The position numbers were made by a program, and so were the translations under genes. Below the pieces are notes generated by a model. It had not been told where the DNA came from, did not search any database, and saw only the letters and a program-made list of their open reading frames with translations. From an uncultured Chlamydiae bacterium (GTDB taxonomy: Bacteria > Chlamydiota > Chlamydiia > Chlamydiales > CALBHK01), in contig CALBHK010000255.1 of NCBI GenBank assembly GCA_937894565.1, positions 1 to 13,279 of the forward strand: DNA of 13,279 bases. Reading direction: 5' to 3'. This document shows positions 7,145 through 13,227 of this stretch, piece by piece (the stretch's first letter is position 1; each line of letters opens with the position of its first letter).

Positions 7145-7929
7145 ATAAGCTCCCCCTCTTTATCAATAATCGATTCCACAAAATCCACATCTTCAGGATT
7201 ATCCACAGATCCTGATGTCCGGCCGTGATAATCCACCTCTACTATTCTTATAGAAATTCCGTTTTCTAGGGCGCGCAGCTGCTCTAATTTTTCTACTTTT
7301 TCAAAAACGCCTTCAGGCAACGCACTTAACCGCCTCAAAGTCTCGGTGCGATATCCATATAGTCCAATGTGCTTATAAACCAAGCGATGTGAGCTGTTTT
7401 GTTCGCGGCTATAGGGAATCAAAGCCTTAGAGAAGTAGAGGGCATTTCCCTTTTTATCAAAAGTGACACATGTGCCGCTGGAACTTCCCGATTGCTTACT
7501 GGCGATAAAATGACCCAAAGCTTCTCCTTTTAAATGGACTGCTGGTGTTGCCATTTGAATAGAAGGATCGCTCAACATCGCTTGCAGAGTCTCTTCAATG
7601 ACCCAAGGAGGAGTCAACACTGCATCACCTTGGAAACTAAAGAAGATGCTAGGGGCTTCTTTTAATAGATAAGAAACTTCCGCCACACGGTCAGTTCCGG
7701 TCAAACAAAAAGAACTTGTCATGAGCACTTGAGCTCCAAAATTCTCAGCAAACTGTTTTAATCCTTCATCATCTGTAGCAATGATCACATCGCTTGCCGA
7801 TTTAACAGCCTTGGCTATTTCCCACACACGCCAGATCATCTCTTTTCCCTTAATCTGCGCCAATGGCTTATTGGGAAAGCGGGTAGAGGCCATACGAGCC
7901 GGAATCACAATCACTGCACTTTCTGACAT
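7141..7929 (-). CDS. KdsB-like CMP-sugar synthetase (CMP-Kdo synthetase family)
   Basis: ATG 7929 is chosen because AAGGAG lies five bases upstream, giving 262 residues, close to the usual 245-260. Family marks are clear: 'VIPARMASTRFPNKPLA' (nucleotide-binding start, about 8-24), 'IIATDD' (49-54), 'GTDRVAEV' (78-85), 'FQGD' (99-102), 'ALYFSKALIPYSR', 'YKHIGLYGYR' and 'EKLEQLRALENG'. KdsB couples CTP and Kdo to CMP-Kdo for lipopolysaccharide core synthesis. Differences exist: the common QGDE is QGDA (A103), and the 'VKVV.D' stretch before 'ALYFS' is 'GTCVTFD'. It may be a paralogue with a related eight- or nine-carbon acid rather than the housekeeping enzyme. It is coupled by a 4-base overlap to a histidine-phosphatase-family gene, not to pyrG as in classical chlamydiae. 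Confidence 0.85.
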   Translation of the reverse strand: MSESAVIVIPARMASTRFPNKPLAQIKGKEMIWRVWEIAKAVKSASDVIIATDDEGLKQFAENFGAQVLMTSSFCLTGTDRVAEVSYLLKEAPSIFFSFQGDAVLTPPWVIEETLQAMLSDPSIQMATPAVHLKGEALGHFIASKQSGSSSGTCVTFDKKGNALYFSKALIPYSREQNSSHRLVYKHIGLYGYRTETLRRLSALPEGVFEKVEKLEQLRALENGISIRIVEVDYHGRTSGSVDNPEDVDFVESIIDKEGELI

Positions 7930-7946
7930 AGAAACTCCTTCTTCTT
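7930..7946 (-). promoter_or_regulatory. Strong ribosome binding site of the KdsB-like gene
   Basis: On the minus strand AAGGAG stands five bases before ATG 7929. It is the best Shine-Dalgarno sequence seen in the window and decides against the upstream ATG at 7965. Confidence 0.75.
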
Positions 7947-8002
7947 TGCCAAGAGAAGCTAACAAAAAAAAATTTTCCCTTCAATAGACTCTTTTGTATA
8001 AT

Positions 8003-8126
8003 AGACCTCTTTCGAAACTGGCTTTAATTGGAAAAATTGATATTTTTTGAGCAAATTTATTGGAAAATTTTGAGTTCATATGTAAACATATGGACGAAAA
8101 ATTTAATGCAGTTTCGAAAGAGGTCT
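8003..8126. repeat. 124-bp MITE-like element with 18-bp terminal inverted repeats
   Basis: Two 18-base arms, AGACCTCTTTCGAAACTG (8003-8020) and its exact complement (8109-8126), bound a 124-bp AT-rich element with no gene. Inside is a second, imperfect hairpin centred on CATATG-TAAA-CATATG (8077-8092) whose arms extend to about 18 bases with three mismatches. A related sequence starts at 13228 and shares the AATAGACCTCTT edge and a long internal block, so this is a dispersed element rather than a one-off hairpin. No transposase is present. It lies 28 bases downstream of the stop of the 751-residue gene and may also terminate that transcript. Clear target duplications are not seen; TCTTTTGT occurs on both sides (7990-7997, 8124-8131), but the right copy overlaps the arm. 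Confidence 0.8.
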
Positions 8127-8153
8127 TTTGTTTAAATGCTGAATGAGCCGATA

Positions 8154-10409
8154 TTATTTCTCGTAAAGTTCTACCGGAACTTGCAAGTAATCTAACTCTT
8201 CATCTGTCATCTCTTCAAATGTCACCATTTTAATATTTTGATGCTCTTTCTCGTTATAATATTTTTCTTTGATCGCTCGCGGCCCTACAACTATCGTATC
8301 TTCTTGTTCAAGCTCCAATGCAAAAAATTTACCTCCATTTCTCCACGGGGGTAAAAGAGCTTTCTCCCATCCACAATCAGATCCGATGACTTGCTCTTTT
8401 TTTCCTCTTAAAATGGCCACATGTCCATAACTCCAGGCCACACCATTTGCAATGGTCCTTATATCAAAGTTAAGTTTTGAAGAACCAAAAAGACGTGATC
8501 TATATTCTACAAAGGCATCACAAAGGGTCTCTCCATTTTTGTTATTGAGAGTATTTTTAGCTTTATTTCTTACTCTCAATGTTTTTCCATTCTCAGCTTG
8601 GTTCTTTAATTTTTCATAAGCTTGTTCATAAGCTTGAGATAAAAACGCATCAAATCTCTCTTCTTCTTTTAATTGCATTTCATAAGCCATTAAAATACGC
8701 GATTCTGTCACCCCATAGCGCTCTCTCATTTCGGATAATCCTTGGAAAAACTCGAATCGAGCACTCATTTTCTCGCCCAAATGTAACTTACCCTCTGTTA
8801 ACTCTTCCTCGTCCAGATCGAAACCATAATTAGGGCCCAATTTCTCTACTTCTTTTTGTATCTTTTCAATATCTTCCTGGGACAAATCAGGCAATTTACT
8901 AATCCCACGCTCTCCGTAACCAGATCCTTGTTCGTATTCCACTTCTCTTTTATTACGTAAAATGTATTCACTCGGGAAAACAGCTTTTGATTCAAAAATC
9001 TTCTTAACGCCTTCTTCTTGAAAAACTGCGTGAGCAACAAAATCCTGATCATACTTAATAATCCACTGGCTGAAAACACTCGTTCCAATCTCTTTAATTT
9101 TCTGAGCTGCATTATTTAAAATAATCGATTTTAATTTTTTTTCTAAATCATCTTCATGATTACAATTTTTATCATTAAAAATTAGCCCTTTCTTTTTGAA
9201 GTCAATTAAAAAATTAAAAGTCTGATCTCCAATTTTAAATTCCAACGCTTCTTTATTAAAATTTTCTAAATGCCACTTTCCCTGCTTTTGTAAAATTTTT
9301 ACTATACAATCTACTACATTATCTCTATAGGAAAGCTCTAACTCTTTAAAAAATCCATCTAAACTAAAGGACTCTTCTCCAAAAACAATTTTTCCGTTAG
9401 TATATGTGAAATTATTTTTTACCTGATGACCGCTAAAAGGACCCAATTTTACAAAAAAATTATTATTTTCTTTTTCCACACTCGCTATACACTTATTTTC
9501 ATCTTTCCAACTGCTTATAATTTGAAAATAGAGATCTTTAAACATGAGATCTATATTCGTATACGCTTTTTCATTCCATTTAATGCCATTGTGGTCTATT
9601 TGCAATGCAAAACGATGATCTTTAAAAGATAGAGTATCGTTTTCAAACGCAAAACCCTCAAAAGCACCCAAATCATTGAATTTTGAAAGATATCCCTCTT
9701 TTAAAGCAGGCTGAATTTTTGCTTCCATGAAAGCTTGAACGGATTCAAATTCTTCTCCTCCACATTTAAAGCATTCGTGCGTCACTTCTATTTGAAAATC
9801 TTGATTAAAAATCTGTATAGATAAATTCCCCTCTTGATCGTTCACAACAACATTGGGACATCTCAACAACTCACTTCTTAAACTTTCGCTATTAAACGCT
9901 CTAATTTTAGAATGAATCACTTGTGAAAACAAATCTTGCATATTGGTATAATCCACATTCTCAAAACTAATTCCAGATCCTGTGATGTGAATGCAAAAAC
10001 GCGTTACTCCCAAATTAAAATAGCAGTTATTTTCAGAGGGTTCCTCTAATTGAATAAGATTCTCTCCTAGGACGGTTAAAGCTTTTTCAGATACATTTTT
10101 AGCTAAACCCAGCAACTCTTTCCTAAATTCTGATTTTGACTGATTGAGTAGACCTAATTTTTGCACAACTTCGCTGACCTTAACGTAGGCTAAACACTCT
10201 CCCCCCTCAATTTTAACGCTAACAGGCACCCAAAATAAAGAGGCAATTGGTTTAGTCATTAAATATAAAAAGCTGACCAATCGGTTAAATTTTAAAATTT
10301 TTATCTCATAAGTTTGATCGTTTTTCTCTATGTTAAGTTTTCCTGAAGATGTAAAGCAGCCTTTTGAAAACTCTACTCTTTCAAGATCGCAAAAATTAAT
10401 CTTACTCAA
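8154..10409 (-). CDS. Large repeat-containing protein of unknown function
   Basis: This encodes 751 residues from a TTG start at 10409, with AGGTG just upstream; the next in-frame ATG is 50 codons in. No signal peptide is seen. One hydrophobic patch lies near residues 43-62. Residues about 118-430 contain roughly five degenerate repeats of 58-70 residues, each 'L.F....F...I...GI.[FW]N...YTN..DLF..L...I' (starts near 118, 186, 250, 308 and 378; best seen in the first and third). The repeats look like paired strands followed by a helix. The C-terminal part (about 500-751) is acidic and helical, then ends in a compact domain with 'WSYGHVAILRG' and 'IGSDCGWE' (H663, C679). I recognise no named family. 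Size, repeats and lone position fit a secreted effector or a structural protein; this is inference. An 18-bp palindrome covers its promoter. Confidence 0.8.
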   Translation of the reverse strand: MSKINFCDLERVEFSKGCFTSSGKLNIEKNDQTYEIKILKFNRLVSFLYLMTKPIASLFWVPVSVKIEGGECLAYVKVSEVVQKLGLLNQSKSEFRKELLGLAKNVSEKALTVLGENLIQLEEPSENNCYFNLGVTRFCIHITGSGISFENVDYTNMQDLFSQVIHSKIRAFNSESLRSELLRCPNVVVNDQEGNLSIQIFNQDFQIEVTHECFKCGGEEFESVQAFMEAKIQPALKEGYLSKFNDLGAFEGFAFENDTLSFKDHRFALQIDHNGIKWNEKAYTNIDLMFKDLYFQIISSWKDENKCIASVEKENNNFFVKLGPFSGHQVKNNFTYTNGKIVFGEESFSLDGFFKELELSYRDNVVDCIVKILQKQGKWHLENFNKEALEFKIGDQTFNFLIDFKKKGLIFNDKNCNHEDDLEKKLKSIILNNAAQKIKEIGTSVFSQWIIKYDQDFVAHAVFQEEGVKKIFESKAVFPSEYILRNKREVEYEQGSGYGERGISKLPDLSQEDIEKIQKEVEKLGPNYGFDLDEEELTEGKLHLGEKMSARFEFFQGLSEMRERYGVTESRILMAYEMQLKEEERFDAFLSQAYEQAYEKLKNQAENGKTLRVRNKAKNTLNNKNGETLCDAFVEYRSRLFGSSKLNFDIRTIANGVAWSYGHVAILRGKKEQVIGSDCGWEKALLPPWRNGGKFFALELEQEDTIVVGPRAIKEKYYNEKEHQNIKMVTFEEMTDEELDYLQVPVELYEK

Positions 10410-10425
10410 GTCACACCTACTTTTT

Positions 10426-10466
10426 TATATAGTATACTATATACCACATACTACTTAAAAAGTAAA
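10426..10466 (-). promoter_or_regulatory. Promoter with 18-bp palindromic operator-like site
   Basis: TATATAGTATACTATATA (10426-10443) is a perfect 18-bp palindrome. On the minus strand TTTACT (10466-10461), 17 bases, then TATATA (10443-10438) form a plausible promoter whose -10 box and start fall within the palindrome, 20-35 bases before the TTG start of the 751-residue gene. This is the usual geometry of a repressor site. The AT-rich sequence makes chance palindromes more likely, so confidence is limited. Confidence 0.4.
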
Positions 10467-10488
10467 CAATATAATTAAAACAATAAAT

Positions 10489-10830
10489 TTAATTATCTTT
10501 AATTAAAAAATGGTGAAAAAAACGATGAAACAGAGGCGCAAAAATAATAGCCATCACAGCAAGAAAAACAACTCCACTAAAAAGAGCATAGCTTCCTGCA
10601 AATACTTTTCCTTCCACTGTATGAAGGGCATCTACGGGGCCCATACCGGATAAGATCATGGCAGCATTTTCATAAGCATCAACCACATTCATTTTTTCAA
10701 AATAAATATAACCACCCATTCCCAATCCCAAAGAGAACAAAATAATGAAGAGACCAATGACAAAATTTAAGACAATACGCTTAATAAATAAGCCAACTGG
10801 GGCTAAGCGATGGTGTTTTTTTTCATACAT
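10489..10830 (-). CDS. Small two-TM membrane protein, channel-like
   Basis: This encodes 113 residues. A basic N-terminus (MYEKKHHRLAP) precedes TM1 (about 18-42). A loop with 'AAMILSGMGPVD' (about 57-68) leads into 'GSYALFSGVVFLAVMAIIFAPLF' (TM2, about 79-101), and the His-rich tail is HRFFHHF. The order TM1, re-entrant-like loop, TM2 recalls small two-TM potassium-channel-like proteins, but the loop has SGMGPVD instead of the TVGYG selectivity filter, so potassium conduction cannot be claimed. I recall similar short proteins with 'ILSGMGPV' and 'YALFSGVVFL' in other Gram-negatives without a settled function. The GGTAAAG before ATG 10830 is a weak ribosome site. It lies 80 bases upstream of the 751-residue gene, which seems to have its own promoter. 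Confidence 0.75.
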   Translation of the reverse strand: MYEKKHHRLAPVGLFIKRIVLNFVIGLFIILFSLGLGMGGYIYFEKMNVVDAYENAAMILSGMGPVDALHTVEGKVFAGSYALFSGVVFLAVMAIIFAPLFHRFFHHFLIKDN

Positions 10831-10863
10831 ACTTTACCAGCAGATTAGGATGATAATAATGCG

Positions 10864-10892
10864 ATTGTACATCATATTGATTTTTTTAAAAA
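10864..10892 (-). promoter_or_regulatory. Candidate promoter of the two-TM protein gene
   Basis: On the minus strand TACAAT (10869-10864) is a good -10 box placed about 27 bases, after the start site, from ATG 10830. The matching -35, TTTTTA (10892-10887) at 17 bases, is poor. Confidence 0.3.
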
Positions 10893-11011
10893 ATAAAGAA
10901 CAAAACAGGATAAGGAAGATCGCCCTCCGGCGGCAGGATAGAGCAGTTATTTGATAAAAACTCTATTTAGTTGTCAAATCGATATAATTAGTCTATGTAT
11001 TTTAGAAATAT

Positions 11012-11055
11012 TTGTCTTTATAAAATCGAATGTGATATATACTGGTATATACCGA
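11012..11055 (+). promoter_or_regulatory. Promoter and palindromic operator of the NTase/RHH pair
   Basis: TTGTCT (11012-11017), 18 bases, TATATA (11036-11041) form a candidate promoter. Just downstream is the perfect 10-bp palindrome GGTATATACC (11044-11053), flanked by two GATATAT copies, overlapping the expected start site and 19 bases before ATG 11073. RHH antitoxins commonly bind such sites to repress their own operon, so this is a likely autoregulatory operator. The 12-mer GGTATATACCGA recurs at 11788-11799. Confidence 0.4.
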
Positions 11056-11072
11056 TATATGGAATCAAGAAG

Positions 11073-11537
11073 ATGTTTATCCAGAAAGTTTGTATAGCCC
11101 TCAACCAAGCCAAAATCCCCTACGCTATTGTAGGAGGGTATGCAGTGGCTTTACACGGTGCTGTAAGGGGAACAGTCGATATTGATATCGTTATCAGTTG
11201 GACATTAGAAAATCTTAAAAATATAGAAAAAACCTTCAAAGAAATTGGGCTTGTTTCTCTACTTCCTATCGATTCAAACAGCTTGTTTCTATTTAGGGAT
11301 GAATATATCCAAAATAGACAAATGATTGCATGGAATTTTTATGATCCAAATAACCCCATCAATCAAATTGATCTTATCATTAACTATAACCTAAAAAAAG
11401 GGCATACAAAAACAATTCTGAGCTCTTTGGGAAAAATTAAGGTGTTATCGCGAAAAGATCTGATTGCAATGAAAAAGGTATCAGGACGCCCTCAAGACTT
11501 AGAAGATGTCAAAGCATTGGAGGGTTTAGACTCATGA
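11073..11537 (+). CDS. Nucleotidyltransferase-fold protein (AbiEii/MNT-like), putative toxin
   Basis: ATG 11073 is preferred (154 residues). A start at 10995 would add 26 residues with no family match and would place the operator-like palindrome inside the gene. The minimal nucleotidyltransferase signature is complete: 'IVGGYAVALHG' (G21-G22) followed 13 residues later by 'DID' (D36, D38), with the third carboxylate likely in 'QIDLII' (D100). The C-terminal 'RKDLIAMKKVSGRPQDLEDVKALE' is typical of AbiEii-like and related stand-alone NTases. Such proteins transfer NMP to tRNA or proteins as toxins, or act as antitoxins in MNT/HEPN pairs. Here the partner is a ribbon-helix-helix protein overlapping by 4 bases (ATGA at 11534-11537), so a toxin role with RHH antitoxin is the simplest reading; it is not proven. 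Confidence 0.8.
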   Translation: MFIQKVCIALNQAKIPYAIVGGYAVALHGAVRGTVDIDIVISWTLENLKNIEKTFKEIGLVSLLPIDSNSLFLFRDEYIQNRQMIAWNFYDPNNPINQIDLIINYNLKKGHTKTILSSLGKIKVLSRKDLIAMKKVSGRPQDLEDVKALEGLDS

Positions 11538-11809
11538 AAAAAACAATACAGTTCTTCACACCAGAATATCTTGCGCTCTGTGCGCAATTCACCCCCGACC
11601 AGATCATTGAATTTATTGAAAATTATCGCAAACTAGTGGCAAAAGCGCCTGAAAAATACCAGCTCCCTGAAAAATGCCGGCTCATTAGCTTAAAAATAGA
11701 GCCCTCTCTTCTTAAAGCTTTTAAAAAAAAGGCAGACCTTGAAAAGATCCCCTACCAGACCAAAATAAAACAATTAATGAGGGAGTGGGTATATACCGAA
11801 ACACATTAA
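11534..11809 (+). CDS. Ribbon-helix-helix (CopG/BrnA-like) protein, putative antitoxin
   Basis: This encodes 91 residues. The C-terminal half has the RHH pattern: a strand 'RLISLKI' (49-55), helix 'PSLLKAFKKKADLEK' (57-71) and helix 'YQTKIKQLMREWV' (74-86), with the 'YQT.I..L[ML]' signature seen in CopG/BrnA-type antitoxins. The N-terminal half (residues 4-40) is helical and probably binds the partner. It starts within the stop of the nucleotidyltransferase gene (ATGA), so the pair is translationally coupled. Toxin-first order is less common but known. Its last five codons and stop (YTETH, from 11792) belong to a 173-bp palindromic element, so the original C-terminus may have been replaced. 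The RHH core is intact, so DNA binding is probably retained. Confidence 0.75.
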   Translation: MKKTIQFFTPEYLALCAQFTPDQIIEFIENYRKLVAKAPEKYQLPEKCRLISLKIEPSLLKAFKKKADLEKIPYQTKIKQLMREWVYTETH

Positions 11810-11964
11810 AGATTTGGGAATTTGACGAGGAGGCGCCCTGAATTTAAGTCAGGTTTACCGATGTCGAAGCAGTTCAACTTGAACAAGTTGGACGATGCAG
11901 ACAGACTTAAATTCAGTGGCTGCCGACGTTGTCAAAAACCAAATCTTTAATGTGTTTCGGTATA
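11792..11964. repeat. 173-bp palindromic element with 26-bp inverted-repeat ends
   Basis: A perfect 26-bp inverted repeat (11792-11817 with 11939-11964, ends TATACCG/CGGTATA) bounds the element. Inside are a second exact 13-bp pair CTGAATTTAAGTC (11838-11850 with 11904-11916) and a central hairpin GTTCAACTTG-AA-CAAGTTGGAC (11872-11893, one G:U). The whole can fold into one long broken stem. It carries no gene and overlaps the 3' end of the RHH gene, supplying its last five codons and TAA. It is GC-richer than its surroundings in the middle. It could be a non-autonomous mobile element (TA at the ends would suit IS630/Tc1-type insertion) or a structured RNA or terminator for the pair upstream. 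Confidence 0.75.
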
Positions 11965-11994
11965 AATATTCAGGATAAATTGCATTAAATTAAG

Positions 11995-12022
11995 TTGTGA
12001 TTTAAGATACTGATTTTACAAT
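11995..12022 (+). promoter_or_regulatory. Candidate promoter of the 140-residue gene
   Basis: TTGTGA (11995-12000), a 16-base spacer and TACAAT (12017-12022) form a good housekeeping-type promoter. The start site would be near 12029, leaving only about ten bases before ATG 12039 and no Shine-Dalgarno sequence, so the message would be almost leaderless. Confidence 0.45.
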
Positions 12023-12038
12023 AAACAATCTTATTTTT

Positions 12039-12461
12039 ATGAATACTAACATTAATACATATTTAAATAATTCTAATAACAGCTCTGGGTATATACAACA
12101 ATTGATCGATGAGAAAATTTTAGATAATGACGCCTCACCCTCTACCACCCTATCTATTCCTCATCATCAAATTACACCGAGTCAGGAATTTATAGATTTT
12201 TTAACGAAACCCCATCCTGTTTACACACGTAATAAAGAACCGGTAGGCAATCTGGAAATTTCTCTAAACGGGTGGCTTATCGAAAACTTTTACTGTACAC
12301 GCTATAGAAAAAAAGATCTAAGTTGGAGTTTGCATGGGTTTTACTATGGAAAGTCCAAAAGATCTGTGGAATGGATGCAAGTTGCGCGGCCGCTTGATCG
12401 TTCTTTTATTTTTAAAGAGTCTGCAATCAAGAGATTTCAAAGGGGTGCTGGGGCATTTTGA
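12039..12461 (+). CDS. Hypothetical protein with Asn/Ser-rich N-terminus
   Basis: This encodes 140 residues of unknown function. The first roughly 20 residues are very Asn/Ser-rich (MNTNINTYLNNSNNSSGY), then a Pro/Thr/Ser linker, then a basic, aromatic C-terminal region with 'LEISLNGWLIENFYC' and 'LSWSLHGFYYGK'. There is no signal peptide or membrane helix. A polar, disordered N-terminus is compatible with a type III secretion signal, but composition alone does not prove it. No Shine-Dalgarno precedes the ATG, and the next in-frame Met is too late to be the start. The stop overlaps the TTG start of the next gene by 4 bases (TTGA at 12458-12461), so the two are probably one unit. No family recognised. 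Confidence 0.6.
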   Translation: MNTNINTYLNNSNNSSGYIQQLIDEKILDNDASPSTTLSIPHHQITPSQEFIDFLTKPHPVYTRNKEPVGNLEISLNGWLIENFYCTRYRKKDLSWSLHGFYYGKSKRSVEWMQVARPLDRSFIFKESAIKRFQRGAGAF

Positions 12462-13225
12462 ATGATCTTGGAAGGATGACGACAGTATCATCCAAACTTT
12501 ACATGGTAAAGTTTTTTAAATATTTTGCAGGATTTTTGATTCTTGAAAAAGAATCGCTTAAGAAAGTAGAGGAAAAGCTTTATGAATCTGTTAGAGGAGG
12601 AGAAGAGCTTGTGTTATTGGACGAGCAATGGTCAGATTATGGTTATGAATTATTTATGACGGGAAGACAGAGCCTTGGTTACGAAGTGATACTTTCTTCA
12701 GCCAAACATAGAAAACATATTGTAGATGCCTCTCTTGAGCTGAATGAAAAATCAAAATTTACGGCTTTGACAGGTTTGATTCAAAACATATTTGGTTATT
12801 TATTGGATAACGAGGGGAAAGCCCTTGAGTTCCTTAAGGGATTCCAACCTTCTTATCAGAAAAAGCTGCTGCAAATTATAAAAAAGAAAGGAAAAGAAGA
12901 AATCCACTTTATAAAAAATCAGACTATGATGCAATTTTTAGAATTATTAGAAGAAAATTGGAAAGTTCTTCTCTACCTCTTTGAAAAATTGAAAACAGAA
13001 GAGATAAAGAAGCTTATTTCGGATCCCAACCGCATTGCGGCTGTGTTTATGTCAACTTTTTTGGTTTGCGCGGCTGAATACTGTAAAGAGAGCAGACAAG
13101 ATATTAAGATTATTTATCGGAAGGTCGATTCTTTATTGTTGTTGATGTTAGAAAATGTTGCTCTAAAAGATTTCTATCCTAAAATAAAATTTGCTGTAGA
13201 AATGGATGAAAAAGATCGGGTGTAA
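12458..13225 (+). CDS. Hypothetical helical protein paired with the preceding gene
   Basis: Up to 255 residues of unknown function, mostly helical and Lys/Glu/Leu-rich. There is no signal peptide; a Cys-containing hydrophobic segment ('IAAVFMSTFLVCAAEYC', about 198-214) could be a buried helix. The start is uncertain. TTG 12458 overlaps the previous stop by 4 bases and has GGGG four bases upstream. ATG 12476 is directly abutted by GGAAGG, too close for ideal use, and ATG 12503 is also possible. Tight coupling suggests the two products act together. The stop at 13223-13225 lies two bases before a copy of the dispersed MITE-like repeat, so the 3' end may have been set by that insertion. No family or catalytic motif recognised. 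Confidence 0.65.
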   Translation: MNDLGRMTTVSSKLYMVKFFKYFAGFLILEKESLKKVEEKLYESVRGGEELVLLDEQWSDYGYELFMTGRQSLGYEVILSSAKHRKHIVDASLELNEKSKFTALTGLIQNIFGYLLDNEGKALEFLKGFQPSYQKKLLQIIKKKGKEEIHFIKNQTMMQFLELLEENWKVLLYLFEKLKTEEIKKLISDPNRIAAVFMSTFLVCAAEYCKESRQDIKIIYRKVDSLLLLMLENVALKDFYPKIKFAVEMDEKDRV

Positions 13226-13227
13226 AT

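Noticed and set aside
10921..10937. GC-rich patch CGCCCTCCGGCGGCAGG in AT-rich DNA
   Set aside because: Only a 4-bp stem can form; no terminator, riboswitch or repeat partner in the window.
10971..10988. TTGTCA followed by TATAAT upstream of the nucleotidyltransferase
   Set aside because: Both boxes are good but the spacer is only 6 bases, far too short for a promoter.
10995..11072. N-terminal extension of the nucleotidyltransferase
   Set aside because: The extra 26 residues do not fit the family and would cover the promoter and palindromic operator; ATG 11073 fits both.
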